From the NCBI GenBank assembly GCA_938036915.1, contig CALHVV010000013.1, positions 1 to 23,760 of the forward strand: 23,760 bases of DNA, read 5' to 3'. This document shows, piece by piece, positions 13,256-21,191 of this stretch; the stretch's first letter is position 1, and each line of letters starts with the position of its first letter. The DNA is from an uncultured Candidatus Saccharibacteria bacterium (lineage in GTDB: Bacteria > Patescibacteriota > Saccharimonadia > Saccharimonadales > Saccharimonadaceae). The notes below the pieces were generated by a model. The model was not told the origin of the DNA, did no database searches, and saw nothing but the letters and a program-made list of their open reading frames with translations. Position numbers and translations under genes: made by a program.

Positions 13256-13714
13256 GTGACGACGCTCAAGCAGCGTATCAAAGACGAAATGAAAGCCGCT
13301 TTGCTTAGCGGCGATCGTTTTGTTGGTGACACCTTGCGCAACCTTGGTGCTGCCATCCTTGATGAGGAGGTGAAGCAAGGCGTGCGTGAGACTGGCCTGG
13401 ACGATGCTGCCGTCGAGCAGGTGATCGTTCGTGAGGTGAAGAAGCGGCGTGATGCCGCAGCAATCTATCGCACCAATGGTCGCCCTGAACTTGCTGAGCC
13501 CGAGGAGCGCGAGATGGCAGTGCTCCAGCACTATCTGCCGCAGGCACTGAGTGATGAGGAATTACAAGCCGCGGTGACCCAAACGATTGCCGAGCTTGGG
13601 GCAGATAACCCGCGGATGACGGGCCAGGTGATTGGCGCTGTCAAGGCCAAAGTGGGCAACCGGGCCGACGGTGGGGCGATCGCTCAACTGGTGCAACGTG
13701 CCCTTGCCCCGTAG
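13256..13714 (+). CDS. yqeY: GatB/YqeY domain protein
   Basis: A 152-residue YqeY protein, which resembles the C-terminal tRNA-binding helical domain of GatB and Asp/Glu-tRNA amidotransferases. Hallmarks are LKQRIKDEMKAALLSGDRFV at the N-terminus, AAAIYRTNGRPELAEPEERE, LQHYLPQALSDEEL, and the C-terminal MTGQVIGAVKAKVGNRADGG. GTG 13256 follows the rpsU stop directly with no gap and no separate ribosome binding site, so it should be coupled to rpsU. Its cellular role remains poorly defined; links to tRNA or amidotransferase function are inferred from the fold. Confidence 0.9.
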   Translation: MTTLKQRIKDEMKAALLSGDRFVGDTLRNLGAAILDEEVKQGVRETGLDDAAVEQVIVREVKKRRDAAAIYRTNGRPELAEPEEREMAVLQHYLPQALSDEELQAAVTQTIAELGADNPRMTGQVIGAVKAKVGNRADGGAIAQLVQRALAP

Positions 13715-13780
13715 TTTTATGACAAGAGCAATAATTTTTCTTAATAATAACGATAACCACATAATAACAAGGAGGCACAG

Positions 13781-14332
13781 ATGATTCTTTTGTTTGGCCC
13801 AACTGGTGCCGGTAAGAGTATGCAAGGGCAGATGCTGGCAGTGCGCCAGGGGTGGAAGTGGCTCTCGACGGGTGAGATGCTGCGCCAGAGCACCGATCCA
13901 GCGGTGATCGCTACGCTCAAAGCTGGTGAGCTCGTGAGTGATAAGCTTACCTACCAAGTCTTTGATCATGCGGTGCAAGAGGCGTATCGCAAGCATTACC
14001 AAAACATTATTGTTGATGGATTCCCGCGTACGAAAGAGCAAGCCGCCTGGCTCGATGACCATCTGGCACACACCGGTGATAATATCGACCTCGTGGTGGT
14101 ACTAGAAGTGCCTGAGCAAGAAATCATGCGCCGCTTAGCCAAGCGAGGCCGGATGGAGGATACACCCGAGACGATTGCGCGTCGCATGGCCATCTACCGC
14201 CAAAAGATGTACCCAGTACTTGGTATCTTTGCTGAGGCTGGGGTAAAGATCATCCACCTCGACGGGACTGGCACCGCGGGCGAAGTGCACGACCGGATTT
14301 ATGACGAGGTAATGCACGCATGGCCCAACTAA
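13781..14332 (+). CDS. adk: Adenylate kinase (short, LID-reduced form)
   Basis: Adk catalyses ATP + AMP to 2 ADP in the cytoplasm. The protein is 183 residues, well below the 214 of E. coli Adk. The P-loop reads GPTGAGKS (6-13) rather than the usual GxPGxGKGT. The AMP-binding region STGEMLRQ and VDGFPRTKEQA are conserved. The large zinc or non-zinc LID domain is reduced to a short loop around RLAKRGRMEDTPETIARRM, with no cysteines. A nucleoside-monophosphate kinase of altered specificity is possible, but the AMP-site motifs favour Adk. AAGGAGG lies a few bases before ATG 13781. The 3' end overlaps map by 13 bp. Confidence 0.88.
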   Translation: MILLFGPTGAGKSMQGQMLAVRQGWKWLSTGEMLRQSTDPAVIATLKAGELVSDKLTYQVFDHAVQEAYRKHYQNIIVDGFPRTKEQAAWLDDHLAHTGDNIDLVVVLEVPEQEIMRRLAKRGRMEDTPETIARRMAIYRQKMYPVLGIFAEAGVKIIHLDGTGTAGEVHDRIYDEVMHAWPN

Positions 14333-15090
14333 TTACTGGTATCAAAACACCTGAGCAGCTCGAGGCGATGCGCGAAGGGGGCAAGCGCCTAGCGCAGATC
14401 TTTGCCGATATCCGCCAGTTTGTCCATGCCGGGGTAAGCGAGAAGCAGATCGATGCTTTTGCGGCAGAGCGGATTGCTGCCTACGGTGCTGAGCCAACCT
14501 ACAAAACCCCAGAGGTGAACTTCCCTGGGGTGATTTGTATTAGCACCAACGAAGCGATCGTCCACGGCGTACCAAGCGATTATATCTTGCAGCAGGGCGA
14601 TGTCGTCAGCTTCGACCTCGTCATTACCTACCAGGGAATGAAGACAGATAGCGCCTTTACTATGGTGGTGGATGACGCACCCACTGGGGCTATTAAGCAC
14701 CTACTCCACACTACCGAACGCAGTCTCTATGCTGGCATTGACGCGATCAAAGGGCCAGTGCGCACTGGCGATATTGGCGCAGCGGTGGAAGCTGTGCTGC
14801 AAAAGGGCCGCCTTGGGATTATTCGCGAGCTGGTGGGGCACGGAGTGGGCCTCGAGATGCACATGCCGCCCGATGTGCCCAACTATGGCCGCAAAGGCAC
14901 CGGCCCGCTGCTCCAGCCTGGCGATACCATTGCCATCGAGCCGATGGCTACCCTGGGTGGCAGTGCCATCTACAGTGACACTGCTGGCGATGGCTGGACA
15001 ATTTACAGCCGCGACGGCAGCCTCGCTGCTCATTTCGAGCACACTGTCCTCATCACTGAGACAGGGGCGGAGATTATGACGAAGCTGTAG
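14320..15090 (+). CDS. map: Methionine aminopeptidase type I
   Basis: Map removes the initiator Met after deformylation by Def. It is 256 residues. All five metal ligands are in place: Asp in VVSFDLVITY, Asp in GMKTDSAFT, His in VGHGVGLEMHMPP, Glu in TIAIEPMATLG and Glu in AHFEHTVLIT. The pitta-bread fold runs the whole length, with no N-terminal SH3-like or zinc extension. It overlaps adk by 13 bp; adk-map adjacency is typical of ribosomal operons but here stands apart from ribosomal protein genes other than bS21. A terminator follows at 15146-15177. Confidence 0.95.
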   Translation: MAQLITGIKTPEQLEAMREGGKRLAQIFADIRQFVHAGVSEKQIDAFAAERIAAYGAEPTYKTPEVNFPGVICISTNEAIVHGVPSDYILQQGDVVSFDLVITYQGMKTDSAFTMVVDDAPTGAIKHLLHTTERSLYAGIDAIKGPVRTGDIGAAVEAVLQKGRLGIIRELVGHGVGLEMHMPPDVPNYGRKGTGPLLQPGDTIAIEPMATLGGSAIYSDTAGDGWTIYSRDGSLAAHFEHTVLITETGAEIMTKL

Positions 15091-15145
15091 TGCCTCGCCC
15101 TGGAGGGGCAGCCGCTCTTGCTACCACCATTGCTACAGGATACAT

Positions 15146-15177
15146 AAAACTCGCCAAGACACCGAACGGCGAGTTTT
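15146..15177 (+). terminator. Intrinsic terminator after map
   Basis: AAAACTCGCC (15146-15155) pairs perfectly with GGCGAGTTTT (15168-15177) across a 12-nt loop. The A tract and T tract make it potentially bidirectional, but no gene reads into it from the other side. Confidence 0.85.
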
Positions 15178-15191
15178 GTATTGCGTCCATA

Positions 15192-15221
15192 TTGTACAAG
15201 ACACAGCATAACCTGTATAAT
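15192..15221 (+). promoter_or_regulatory. Promoter of ftsA, leaderless
   Basis: TTGTAC (15192-15197), an 18-nt spacer and perfect TATAAT (15216-15221), then six bases GGTACT and the ATG. There is no Shine-Dalgarno sequence between promoter and start. Confidence 0.75.
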
Positions 15222-15227
15222 GGTACT

Positions 15228-16466
15228 ATGCATGAAAATTCTCAATACGCAGTAGGAATAGATGTCGGGACGACGACGATTCGATGCGTGGTGGGGCATA
15301 TGAATCCAGAGACAGGCACGCCGACGATTGTGGGCGTAGGGCAGGCACCGAACAGTGGTATGCGCAAGGGCATGGTGGTCAATCTCAGTGGCCCGGCCCG
15401 CACGATCGACGAAGCGCTGGGTGAGGCCGAGCGGATGAGTGGCTACGAAGTCAACAGCGCAACGGTGAGCGTTAATGGTGCGCACATCACCAGCACTCGT
15501 GCCACTGGGATGATTGCCGTGGGCACGATCGATCACGAGATTAATGATGATGATGTGGCGCGCATTGAAGAAGTCGCTACCACGGGCAAAGTACAGGCCA
15601 ACCGTGAGATCCTCGAGGTCGTGCCGCATAGCTATACACTTGATGGCCAAGCGGGCATCAAAGACCCGCTGGGCATGACAGGCACGCGGCTGGAGATCGA
15701 TGCCAATGTCGTCTCGGCTCTAGCGCCCTATGTGGCGAATTTGCAAAAAGCGGTGGAGATGGCGACCGTCCACCCTCATGCCATTACACCAGCGGTATTG
15801 GGGGCGGCTAAGGCAGTGCTGAATGAGCGGCAGATCGAAAGCGGCGTGGCAGTGGTCGACCTTGGTGGAGCAACGACCAGTGTGGCAGTCTTCGAAGAAG
15901 GGGACTTGCAGTACGTTGGCGTCATCCCAATGGGTAGTGTGAATGTGACGAACGACCTCGCTATTGGCCTCAAAACTGACCCTGATGTCGCAGAATTGGT
16001 CAAGATCAAGCATGCTGCGGCTGGCATCAAGGCAAGCGATGCGGTGGCTAAGGTGCGGCGCGATAAGGAATCGTACGAGTTTGCTACGGAGGAGATTGAT
16101 GAGATTGTTGATGCCCGGCTGGAGGAGATTTTCGAGGCAGTACAGAAGGAGCTCAAGAAGGCAGGTCGCGCTGGCAAGCTGCCCAGTGGTGTTGTGCTGA
16201 CTGGTGGTATGGCTCAGATGCGTGGCATGGCGAGCTATGCCAGGGAACAGCTGGGAGTAGCCGCTCGGGTAGGCCGACCAACTGGCTTTACGAGCGGGGT
16301 GGCCGACCAGATAGAAAAGCCGCAGTTCGCCACTGCAGTCGGCCTGATGCTCGCCGATAGCGAAGGTGATCAGCAGTCCACCCAGGCCTATACCAACAGT
16401 GGTACAGCACACGCCAAAGGTGCACTGAGCTGGCTTCGTCGGCTGCTGGGAGGGCTCAAGGCCTAG
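15228..16466 (+). CDS. ftsA: Cell division protein FtsA
   Basis: FtsA is the actin-like ATPase that tethers FtsZ to the membrane. The protein is 412 residues. ATG 15228 gives MHENSQYAVGIDVGTTTIRC, the phosphate-1 motif of the actin fold directly at the N-terminus; a longer frame from 15090 would run through the promoter and terminator. The SHS2/1C subdomain, phosphate-2 (VVDLGGATTSVAVFEEGDLQ) and adenosine motif (GVVLTGGMAQMRGM) are conserved. The C-terminus ends in LSWLRRLLGGLKA, an amphipathic helix suited to membrane binding, after a Ser/Thr-rich linker. It lies 72 bp upstream of ftsZ. The mRNA is predicted to be leaderless. Confidence 0.95.
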   Translation: MHENSQYAVGIDVGTTTIRCVVGHMNPETGTPTIVGVGQAPNSGMRKGMVVNLSGPARTIDEALGEAERMSGYEVNSATVSVNGAHITSTRATGMIAVGTIDHEINDDDVARIEEVATTGKVQANREILEVVPHSYTLDGQAGIKDPLGMTGTRLEIDANVVSALAPYVANLQKAVEMATVHPHAITPAVLGAAKAVLNERQIESGVAVVDLGGATTSVAVFEEGDLQYVGVIPMGSVNVTNDLAIGLKTDPDVAELVKIKHAAAGIKASDAVAKVRRDKESYEFATEEIDEIVDARLEEIFEAVQKELKKAGRAGKLPSGVVLTGGMAQMRGMASYAREQLGVAARVGRPTGFTSGVADQIEKPQFATAVGLMLADSEGDQQSTQAYTNSGTAHAKGALSWLRRLLGGLKA

Positions 16467-16486
16467 AATCATACCGATGAGGATGA

Positions 16487-16492
16487 TATACT
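16487..16492 (+). promoter_or_regulatory. Possible -10 upstream of ftsZ
   Basis: TATACT at 16487-16492, with no good -35. Two ATGs follow at 16495 and 16501 in one frame, reading a short ORF that ends at 16551 just past the ftsZ start in a different frame. ftsZ itself has AAGGGGAG at 16523-16530. Confidence 0.3.
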
Positions 16493-16538
16493 AAATGGTA
16501 ATGGTAAAGTTGATAGTTGCACAAGGGGAGAAACGTGA

Positions 16539-17720
16539 ATGCCGGAAGTAAAACCAAGCGAGATCCAAACCTTTGCTAGTATCAAAGTCGTTGGCGTCGG
16601 TGGCGCTGGTGGGTCTGCTGTTAATCGAATGAAAGACGCCGGCCTGGCTGGCGTGCAGTTCATTGCAATGAACACTGATGCGCAGGCGCTGCATAATTCG
16701 CAAGCAGATATTAAGATTCATCTCGGGCACAACACCACCAATGGTCTTGGCGCTGGTGCTGACCCCAGTGTGGGTGAGGCTGCGGCCCGTGAGTCACTCG
16801 ACGAGATTCGTCAGGCGCTTGAGGGGGCAGATATGATCTTCGTGACGATTGGTGCTGGTGGTGGCACAGGCTCGGGGGCTGGCTACGTGGTAGCAGAAGT
16901 GGCGCGTGACCTTGGCATCCTCTGTGTGGGGGTGGCCACCAAGCCCTTTACCTTTGAGGGCGAGAAGCGGCGCATCAATGCCGAGTGGGCTATCAAGCAG
17001 TTGGGACGGCAAGTCGATACGCTCATTACTATCCCCAACGATCGCTTACTCGATACGATCGATCGCCGGACGCCACTACTTGAGACCTTTAAGATTGCCG
17101 ATGATGTGCTGCGCCAGGGTGTGCAGGGGATATCGGAGCTGATTACTGAGCATGGATTGATTAACCTCGACTTTGCTGATGTCAAGGCAATTATGAGCAG
17201 TGCTGGTAGTGCACTGATGGGGATCGGCCGGGCGAGTGGCGAAGACCGAGCTCAGATGGCAGCCCAGCAGGCAATTGATTCGCCACTGATTGAGGTGTCG
17301 ATTGATGGGGCGAAGGGCGTGCTGTTTAATGTCACTGGCGGCTACGATATGAGCATGGCGGAGATCCAAGAAGCGGCTGAGATTATCACTGGTGCGGTGT
17401 CGTCCGATGCCAACATTATCTTTGGTGCGACGCTCAAGCCCGAGCTGGAGGATGAGTTGATTATTACCGTTATCGCGACTGGCTTTGACAGTGATTCGTT
17501 CTTTGATGACGACGAGCCAAGCGATGCCGAAGATGACGAAGAAGTGGCCGAGACGGTTGACGAAGCGGTCGATAGTGTCGATATGGCCATCGACCCCGAG
17601 GCGGCTGCTCACTTTGCCCAGGAGAATGAGACGAACATTTGGGATCAATCGATGGATGACGATGAGGATGATACCCCAGCCTTCTTGCGCCGACGCCGCA
17701 AAAAGGAGGCGGACGCGTGA
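16539..17720 (+). CDS. ftsZ: Cell division protein FtsZ
   Basis: FtsZ is the tubulin-like GTPase that forms the division ring. The protein is 393 residues. The G-box GGVGGAGGSAVN-type loop begins near residue 18, the tubulin signature GGGTGSG is at about 107-113, and the catalytic T7 region LINLDFADVKAIMSSAGSAL is intact. An acidic disordered linker rich in Asp and Glu (about 320-375) leads to the conserved C-terminal peptide DDTPAFLRRRRKK, which should bind FtsA. AAGGGGAG lies eight bases before ATG 16539. The stop overlaps the GTG of nrdR by four bases. Operon order ftsZ, nrdR-like, thioredoxin-like, VKOR. Confidence 0.97.
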   Translation: MPEVKPSEIQTFASIKVVGVGGAGGSAVNRMKDAGLAGVQFIAMNTDAQALHNSQADIKIHLGHNTTNGLGAGADPSVGEAAARESLDEIRQALEGADMIFVTIGAGGGTGSGAGYVVAEVARDLGILCVGVATKPFTFEGEKRRINAEWAIKQLGRQVDTLITIPNDRLLDTIDRRTPLLETFKIADDVLRQGVQGISELITEHGLINLDFADVKAIMSSAGSALMGIGRASGEDRAQMAAQQAIDSPLIEVSIDGAKGVLFNVTGGYDMSMAEIQEAAEIITGAVSSDANIIFGATLKPELEDELIITVIATGFDSDSFFDDDEPSDAEDDEEVAETVDEAVDSVDMAIDPEAAAHFAQENETNIWDQSMDDDEDDTPAFLRRRRKKEADA

Positions 17721-18187
17721 CGACCCACCGCGACAAGATTGGCAACAGCCGTGTGTTAGAATCGCGTGAGTCGGCCGATGGCGTGACGATTCGTCGCCGC
17801 CGCGAGACTCCTGATGGCCACCGCTTTACTACCTATGAGCGGATCGAATACCCAACGATTGCAGTGCTCAAGCGAACGGGCTCGCGCGAGCTCTTTGATC
17901 GGGCTAAGCTGCGCGCTTCGGTGCGCCGCTCGGTCGGTAAGTTCTTCAAATCCGAGCTAGAACTGGAGGCAATTATTGATGCAGTGGAGGATCGGATCCA
18001 CGATGCGGGCGAGAATGAGATTGAGTCACGCGTGATTGGTGGCTTTGTGCTCGATGAGCTCGCAGCGCGTAATGAGGTGGCGTATGTGCGCTTTGCGAGC
18101 GTGTTTTATAAATTTAAGACGCTGGACGATTTCGTTAAGATATTAGAGCAGCGTCGGAGTGCGAAGCAGCAAGAAAAACAGAGGTAA
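17717..18187 (+). CDS. nrdR: NrdR-like ATP-cone repressor lacking the zinc cysteines
   Basis: NrdR represses ribonucleotide reductase genes, sensing ATP/dATP through an ATP-cone. The protein is 156 residues. SRVLESRESADGVTIRRRRE and HRFTTYERIEY align with the classical N-terminal zinc ribbon and linker, and the ATP-cone follows from IAVLKRTGSRELFDRAKLRA to the end (VRFASVFYKFKTLDDF). The four cysteines of the zinc ribbon are absent: the first CPxC is replaced by non-cysteine residues (HRDKIGN region) and 'ECPxCxxRF' reads ETPDGHRF. No cysteine occurs anywhere in the protein. The family call is firm, but DNA binding must be zinc-independent or altered. The GTG start overlaps the ftsZ stop, implying coupling. 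No ribonucleotide reductase gene is in the window. Confidence 0.88.
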   Translation: MTTHRDKIGNSRVLESRESADGVTIRRRRETPDGHRFTTYERIEYPTIAVLKRTGSRELFDRAKLRASVRRSVGKFFKSELELEAIIDAVEDRIHDAGENEIESRVIGGFVLDELAARNEVAYVRFASVFYKFKTLDDFVKILEQRRSAKQQEKQR

Positions 18188-18192
18188 AACAT

Positions 18193-18453
18193 ATGCGCGT
18201 CCTCATCATTTACCGGACAGAGAGCGACTATGCACGCCGTGTCTTCGACTACTTGCGCGACTTTAGTCGGCGCACTGGCCATGCCATCGAGGAGTTTGAC
18301 CCAGATACGCGCGAGGGGCAATCACTCTGCCGCACGTACGACATTGTGGAGTACCCCACCATCCTTGCCTTGGCGGATAACGGCCAGGTGCTGGGCATGT
18401 GGCGCGGCTTGCCACTGCCCACCATCGACGAAGTAGGGTACTATGCCCGCTAA
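18193..18453 (+). CDS. Thioredoxin-fold protein without CXXC
   Basis: An 86-residue cytoplasmic-looking protein with the beta-alpha-beta...beta-beta-alpha pattern of a small thioredoxin/glutaredoxin fold. The cis-Pro segment YDIVEYPTILALADNGQVLG is typical. The active-site position after the first strand reads IIYRTESDYARRV, so the CXXC pair is missing; the only cysteine is in GQSLCRTYD. It is therefore unlikely to be a normal dithiol oxidoreductase. AGAGGT precedes ATG 18193. The 3' end overlaps the VKOR gene by 11 bp, suggesting it assists or regulates that enzyme, but the link rests on adjacency alone. Confidence 0.7.
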   Translation: MRVLIIYRTESDYARRVFDYLRDFSRRTGHAIEEFDPDTREGQSLCRTYDIVEYPTILALADNGQVLGMWRGLPLPTIDEVGYYAR

Positions 18454-19087
18454 AACGCCTAAAGTACACACTACGACCACTGTAGTGGCGGACGATGCAA
18501 ACCACACACTATGGCTCCGTCGTCCTGGCATGGCGGCATTGCTGGCGGCAGCTTTGGGCAGTGGCCTGGGGCTCGTGGCATCCTTTGTTCTCTCGCTTGA
18601 GACACTGCATTTGGCGCAGCACCCAGGTGGGGCACTTAATTGTGACGTCAATGCCGTGCTGAGCTGCTCTACAGTGGCACAGCATTGGTCGGCAACGGTG
18701 TTTGGCTTCCCCAACAGTTTCGTTGGTATGATGACCGTGCCGGTGATGATAACGGTGGTGGTAGCACTGCTGGCTGGGGCACGCCTGCCGCGCTGGTTTG
18801 TGCGGAGTGCCTGGGTCGGCGCTGTGCTCGGAATGATTTTTGCACTGTGGATGTTTTATATGAGTTTTGTCGTTATTCGTGTGCTGTGCCCGTGGTGCTT
18901 GACGCTCGATGTTGGCATGCTGCTGATCTTCTTTGGGATGACGCGCTACTGCATTGAGGCTGGGGTGATTGGTGGGGAGCGCACCAAGCGCTTTGCTCGC
19001 CATGGCTACGATGTGCTGTGTGGCATGAGTGTGCTAGTGCTGGCGGTGGCGCTGATTATTGTGAAGTTTGGCGCGGAGCTGCTGTAG
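18443..19087 (+). CDS. VKOR-family disulfide oxidoreductase
   Basis: A 214-residue membrane enzyme. Bacterial VKOR homologues reoxidise a DsbA-like partner using quinone. An N-terminal tail of about 27 residues is followed by about five hydrophobic segments. The loop pair is NCDVNAVLSCS (C67 and C75, the same spacing as C43/C51 in human VKOR) and the active-site pair is VLCPWCLTLD (C149 and C152). The region FGFPNSFVGM after the loop is also conserved in bacterial VKORs. No DsbA-like thioredoxin domain is fused. The gene overlaps the thioredoxin-like gene and ends the ftsZ operon before a terminator at 19119. Confidence 0.92.
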   Translation: MPAKTPKVHTTTTVVADDANHTLWLRRPGMAALLAAALGSGLGLVASFVLSLETLHLAQHPGGALNCDVNAVLSCSTVAQHWSATVFGFPNSFVGMMTVPVMITVVVALLAGARLPRWFVRSAWVGAVLGMIFALWMFYMSFVVIRVLCPWCLTLDVGMLLIFFGMTRYCIEAGVIGGERTKRFARHGYDVLCGMSVLVLAVALIIVKFGAELL

Positions 19088-19118
19088 GCAGAGTTGTTTT
19101 TTGCACGGTGAGATTGTC

Positions 19119-19145
19119 AAGCTTGTCAGGATTGGCAAGCTTTTT
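19119..19145 (+). terminator. Intrinsic terminator of the ftsZ-VKOR operon
   Basis: AAGCTTGTC (19119-19127) pairs with GGCAAGCTT (19134-19142), with one G-U pair, around a six-base loop and runs into a T tract. Confidence 0.85.
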
Positions 19146-19147
19146 AA

Positions 19148-19499
19148 AATGAACAGAATGTTATATTATTCAGCACGTTTTTTGTGTCTATTGGTGTAAT
19201 GGTGAGTATTTTCTCGCACCAGGGATGCTATAGTATGGTGGCAGCTACCACTATATCGACGCAAGTGAGTTACCTGTTAGCTTGAGCTGCTTGTTTGGCG
19301 TAGTAGGAAAACAATACGTGAAGATAATGTATGATGAATTTTAACATAGTTATGAAGCTCTTTGTGAGATTTAAGCACGACGTGCTGTTAATGTATTGGT
19401 TATTGTTGCGTGACGCAACCGAAATAGCAAGATAGCGGGAGGAAGATGCTGCCTATTGGCGATACTGTGTATATGAATATAGATAGCATTCTGTTCATT
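19148..19499. repeat. 13-bp perfect inverted repeats 352 bp apart
   Basis: AATGAACAGAATG (19148-19160) recurs inverted as CATTCTGTTCATT (19487-19499), and the inward-facing flanks are also similar (TTATATTATTC and CTATCTATATTC). The arms sit at the start of the gene-free region. There is no ORF between them and no obvious target-site duplication, so a MITE-like element is only a possibility. Confidence 0.5.
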
Positions 19500-19934
19500 A
19501 TGCGCTATTGATAGTGAGCGTGTTGGCAGGCTTGTGCGTATCGTGAATTTGCTAGCAAATATGATGATAATATGCTAATGACGCCGTGCTGCAGTAGATG
19601 AAATTTGTCTGAATATCAATCACAACGTATTCAGCGAGAGGTGAGTGATATGTTTTGCTAAGTGGTGCAATTTTGAATGAAAGAAAAGGTATGTTCAGTT
19701 TGGTGGAGATGTGAAATCGATATAGTTGTATGGGTTAGTTTGATTTTTATCGGCCAATTGCCAAGCATGTTTGCGAAGAACAATTCAACATGCGAGAAAA
19801 TGAAGCGATTAATACCTGAAAAATGAACGGGTTAAAACGACATGGCTATGATGACAATATGCGTGCGATAGCAGGTGGCTGTTGTAAGCTGTGAAGTGGA
19901 TGCGGGTGGTGTTATAGCTTGGCATGGTAGCGAA

Positions 19935-19948
19935 GATTCTTTGCAAAG
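19935..19948. repeat. GATTCTTTGCAAAG repeat, copy 1
   Basis: The same 14 bases occur again at 21218-21231. The core CTTTGCAAAG is a perfect palindrome. Both copies lie in the gene-free region. Confidence 0.7.
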
Positions 19949-20200
19949 CAAGCGAGCAAGTTGCAGCGCGATGCTAAAAATGCAGTGAGGTTCTTGGCTG
20001 GGCGATGGTGGCTGTGCATTGACTGATACTTGTTAAAGAAAACTGATTAGTATAAGGGCGCTATAGAGCGAGAAGCAAGCAAAAATGACGCTGCGCCGCA
20101 GCATGTAAATTTCATAGAATTGTGTAGATGAAGTGGTGTATCAAAAAAATCATTTCGGTTGCATAATGAAAGCAATATGCTACGCGTAAGAGACATAGCG

Positions 20201-20220
20201 CGCACGCGACAAAGCGTGCG
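20201..20220. other. GC-rich hairpin
   Basis: CGCACGC (20201-20207) pairs with GCGTGCG (20214-20220) around GACAAA; TTAT follows. It could be a terminator for a transcript coming from the left. Confidence 0.5.
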
Positions 20221-20701
20221 TTATCGTAGCACAACGCAGTGCCCGCAGGCAGATACTATGCGAAGTAAGACGCAGGTAGGATTGTTGATACGTGCTCATA
20301 TTTTTTAAAAATTCTGAGTGACGCTCATGCTTAGTTACTTGTTACATCAACTACATCAAAGCAGCTTGCATCTATTTTTACATACAGTAATAACAGAATA
20401 TGCGCATGTTTCTATAGCACAAAAATGAGACCATAGGACGCGACCATAGGGCAGGAGGAAGACGATCGTATCGTGCAGCGCGGCAGGCTTGTTGCTCTAT
20501 ATTTTATGCCAAACAAAAAATGCGAAATAGCTAAAGATATGTAAGGTATACAAAATAAGCGATATGCAAAATATGAATATGCTGAGCAGAACCGTTGCAG
20601 AAAACTGGTTACAAGCGTAAGCGTACCAAATGGGTGCTAGATATGTATAAGAACGTTATATATGTATATTCCGCTCTAGATGGACAGGAGTGCCTGTTAT
20701 A

Positions 20702-20793
20702 AGCGCTGTAACGCGCTAAACCCTTAGATAAGGGAGAGAAGCTATATAAGCACTATGTTAGGTGTCTATGGCCTCTTGAAAGGCAGATAGACC
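20702..20793. other. Cluster of three small hairpins
   Basis: AGCGC/GCGCT (20702-20706 with 20713-20717), CCCTT/AAGGG (20721-20725 with 20730-20734), and a longer imperfect one with GTCTAT/ATAGAC (20764-20769 with 20787-20792) enclosing GCCT/AGGC. Their close spacing in a gene-free region suggests a folded RNA, but low-GC DNA of this length will contain some hairpins by chance. Confidence 0.35.
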
Positions 20794-21085
20794 ATTGTTT
20801 GTCGTTGATAGGAGAAAATGAGACTGTGTATATGGTGTGTAGAGTACAACATAGCTCTGTTGTAAAAAACTAGAGTAGTGTGAGGAGAGTAAATTGAGAT
20901 TATGTTGTATAAAATACACAATATTGTTGACGGTAAGGGATAGGGAACAATATGTGATATATACAACGACCTATGTTAGAAGCAGACATGCCATATGTAT
21001 ATAAAAAACAACACACAGAATCACAACGAAACAAACTCGAAAACAAGGGAAATAAAGCAACAAGCTTACAACGTTGTAGGTAATA

Positions 21086-21100
21086 ATGTACATTGTACAT
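21086..21100. promoter_or_regulatory. Perfect palindrome ATGTACA-T-TGTACAT
   Basis: A 15-bp perfect palindrome with a one-base centre, the shape of a dimeric regulator site. It lies about 270 bp upstream of the LiaF-like gene. Confidence 0.35.
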
Positions 21101-21191
21101 ATAACAACAATTGATTTTGCGGCACCATAAAAGGAATAACAGGGGTAAATCAGACAATGTTGTTAAAAGTATAACGCACATAAAATAAAAG

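Noticed and set aside
15090..15227. 46-residue N-terminal extension of FtsA
   Set aside because: It would translate through an intrinsic terminator and the ftsA promoter; FtsA homology begins just after ATG 15228.
19438..19510. 21-codon frame (starting MLPIGDTVYMN) after GGGAGG
   Set aside because: The spacing of GGGAGG to the ATG is only about 3 nt, the frame is short, and it runs into the inverted repeat; chance is the simpler explanation.
19460..20840. TGTGTATAT sequences near 19465 and 20825 as DnaA boxes
   Set aside because: Each differs from TGTGNATAA, only two occur far apart, and no dnaA or dnaN gene is nearby, so they do not support an origin.
21079..21110. dif/Xer recombination site around the TGTACA palindrome
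   Set aside because: The flanks do not match the 11-bp arms of known dif sites; only the small palindrome is clear.
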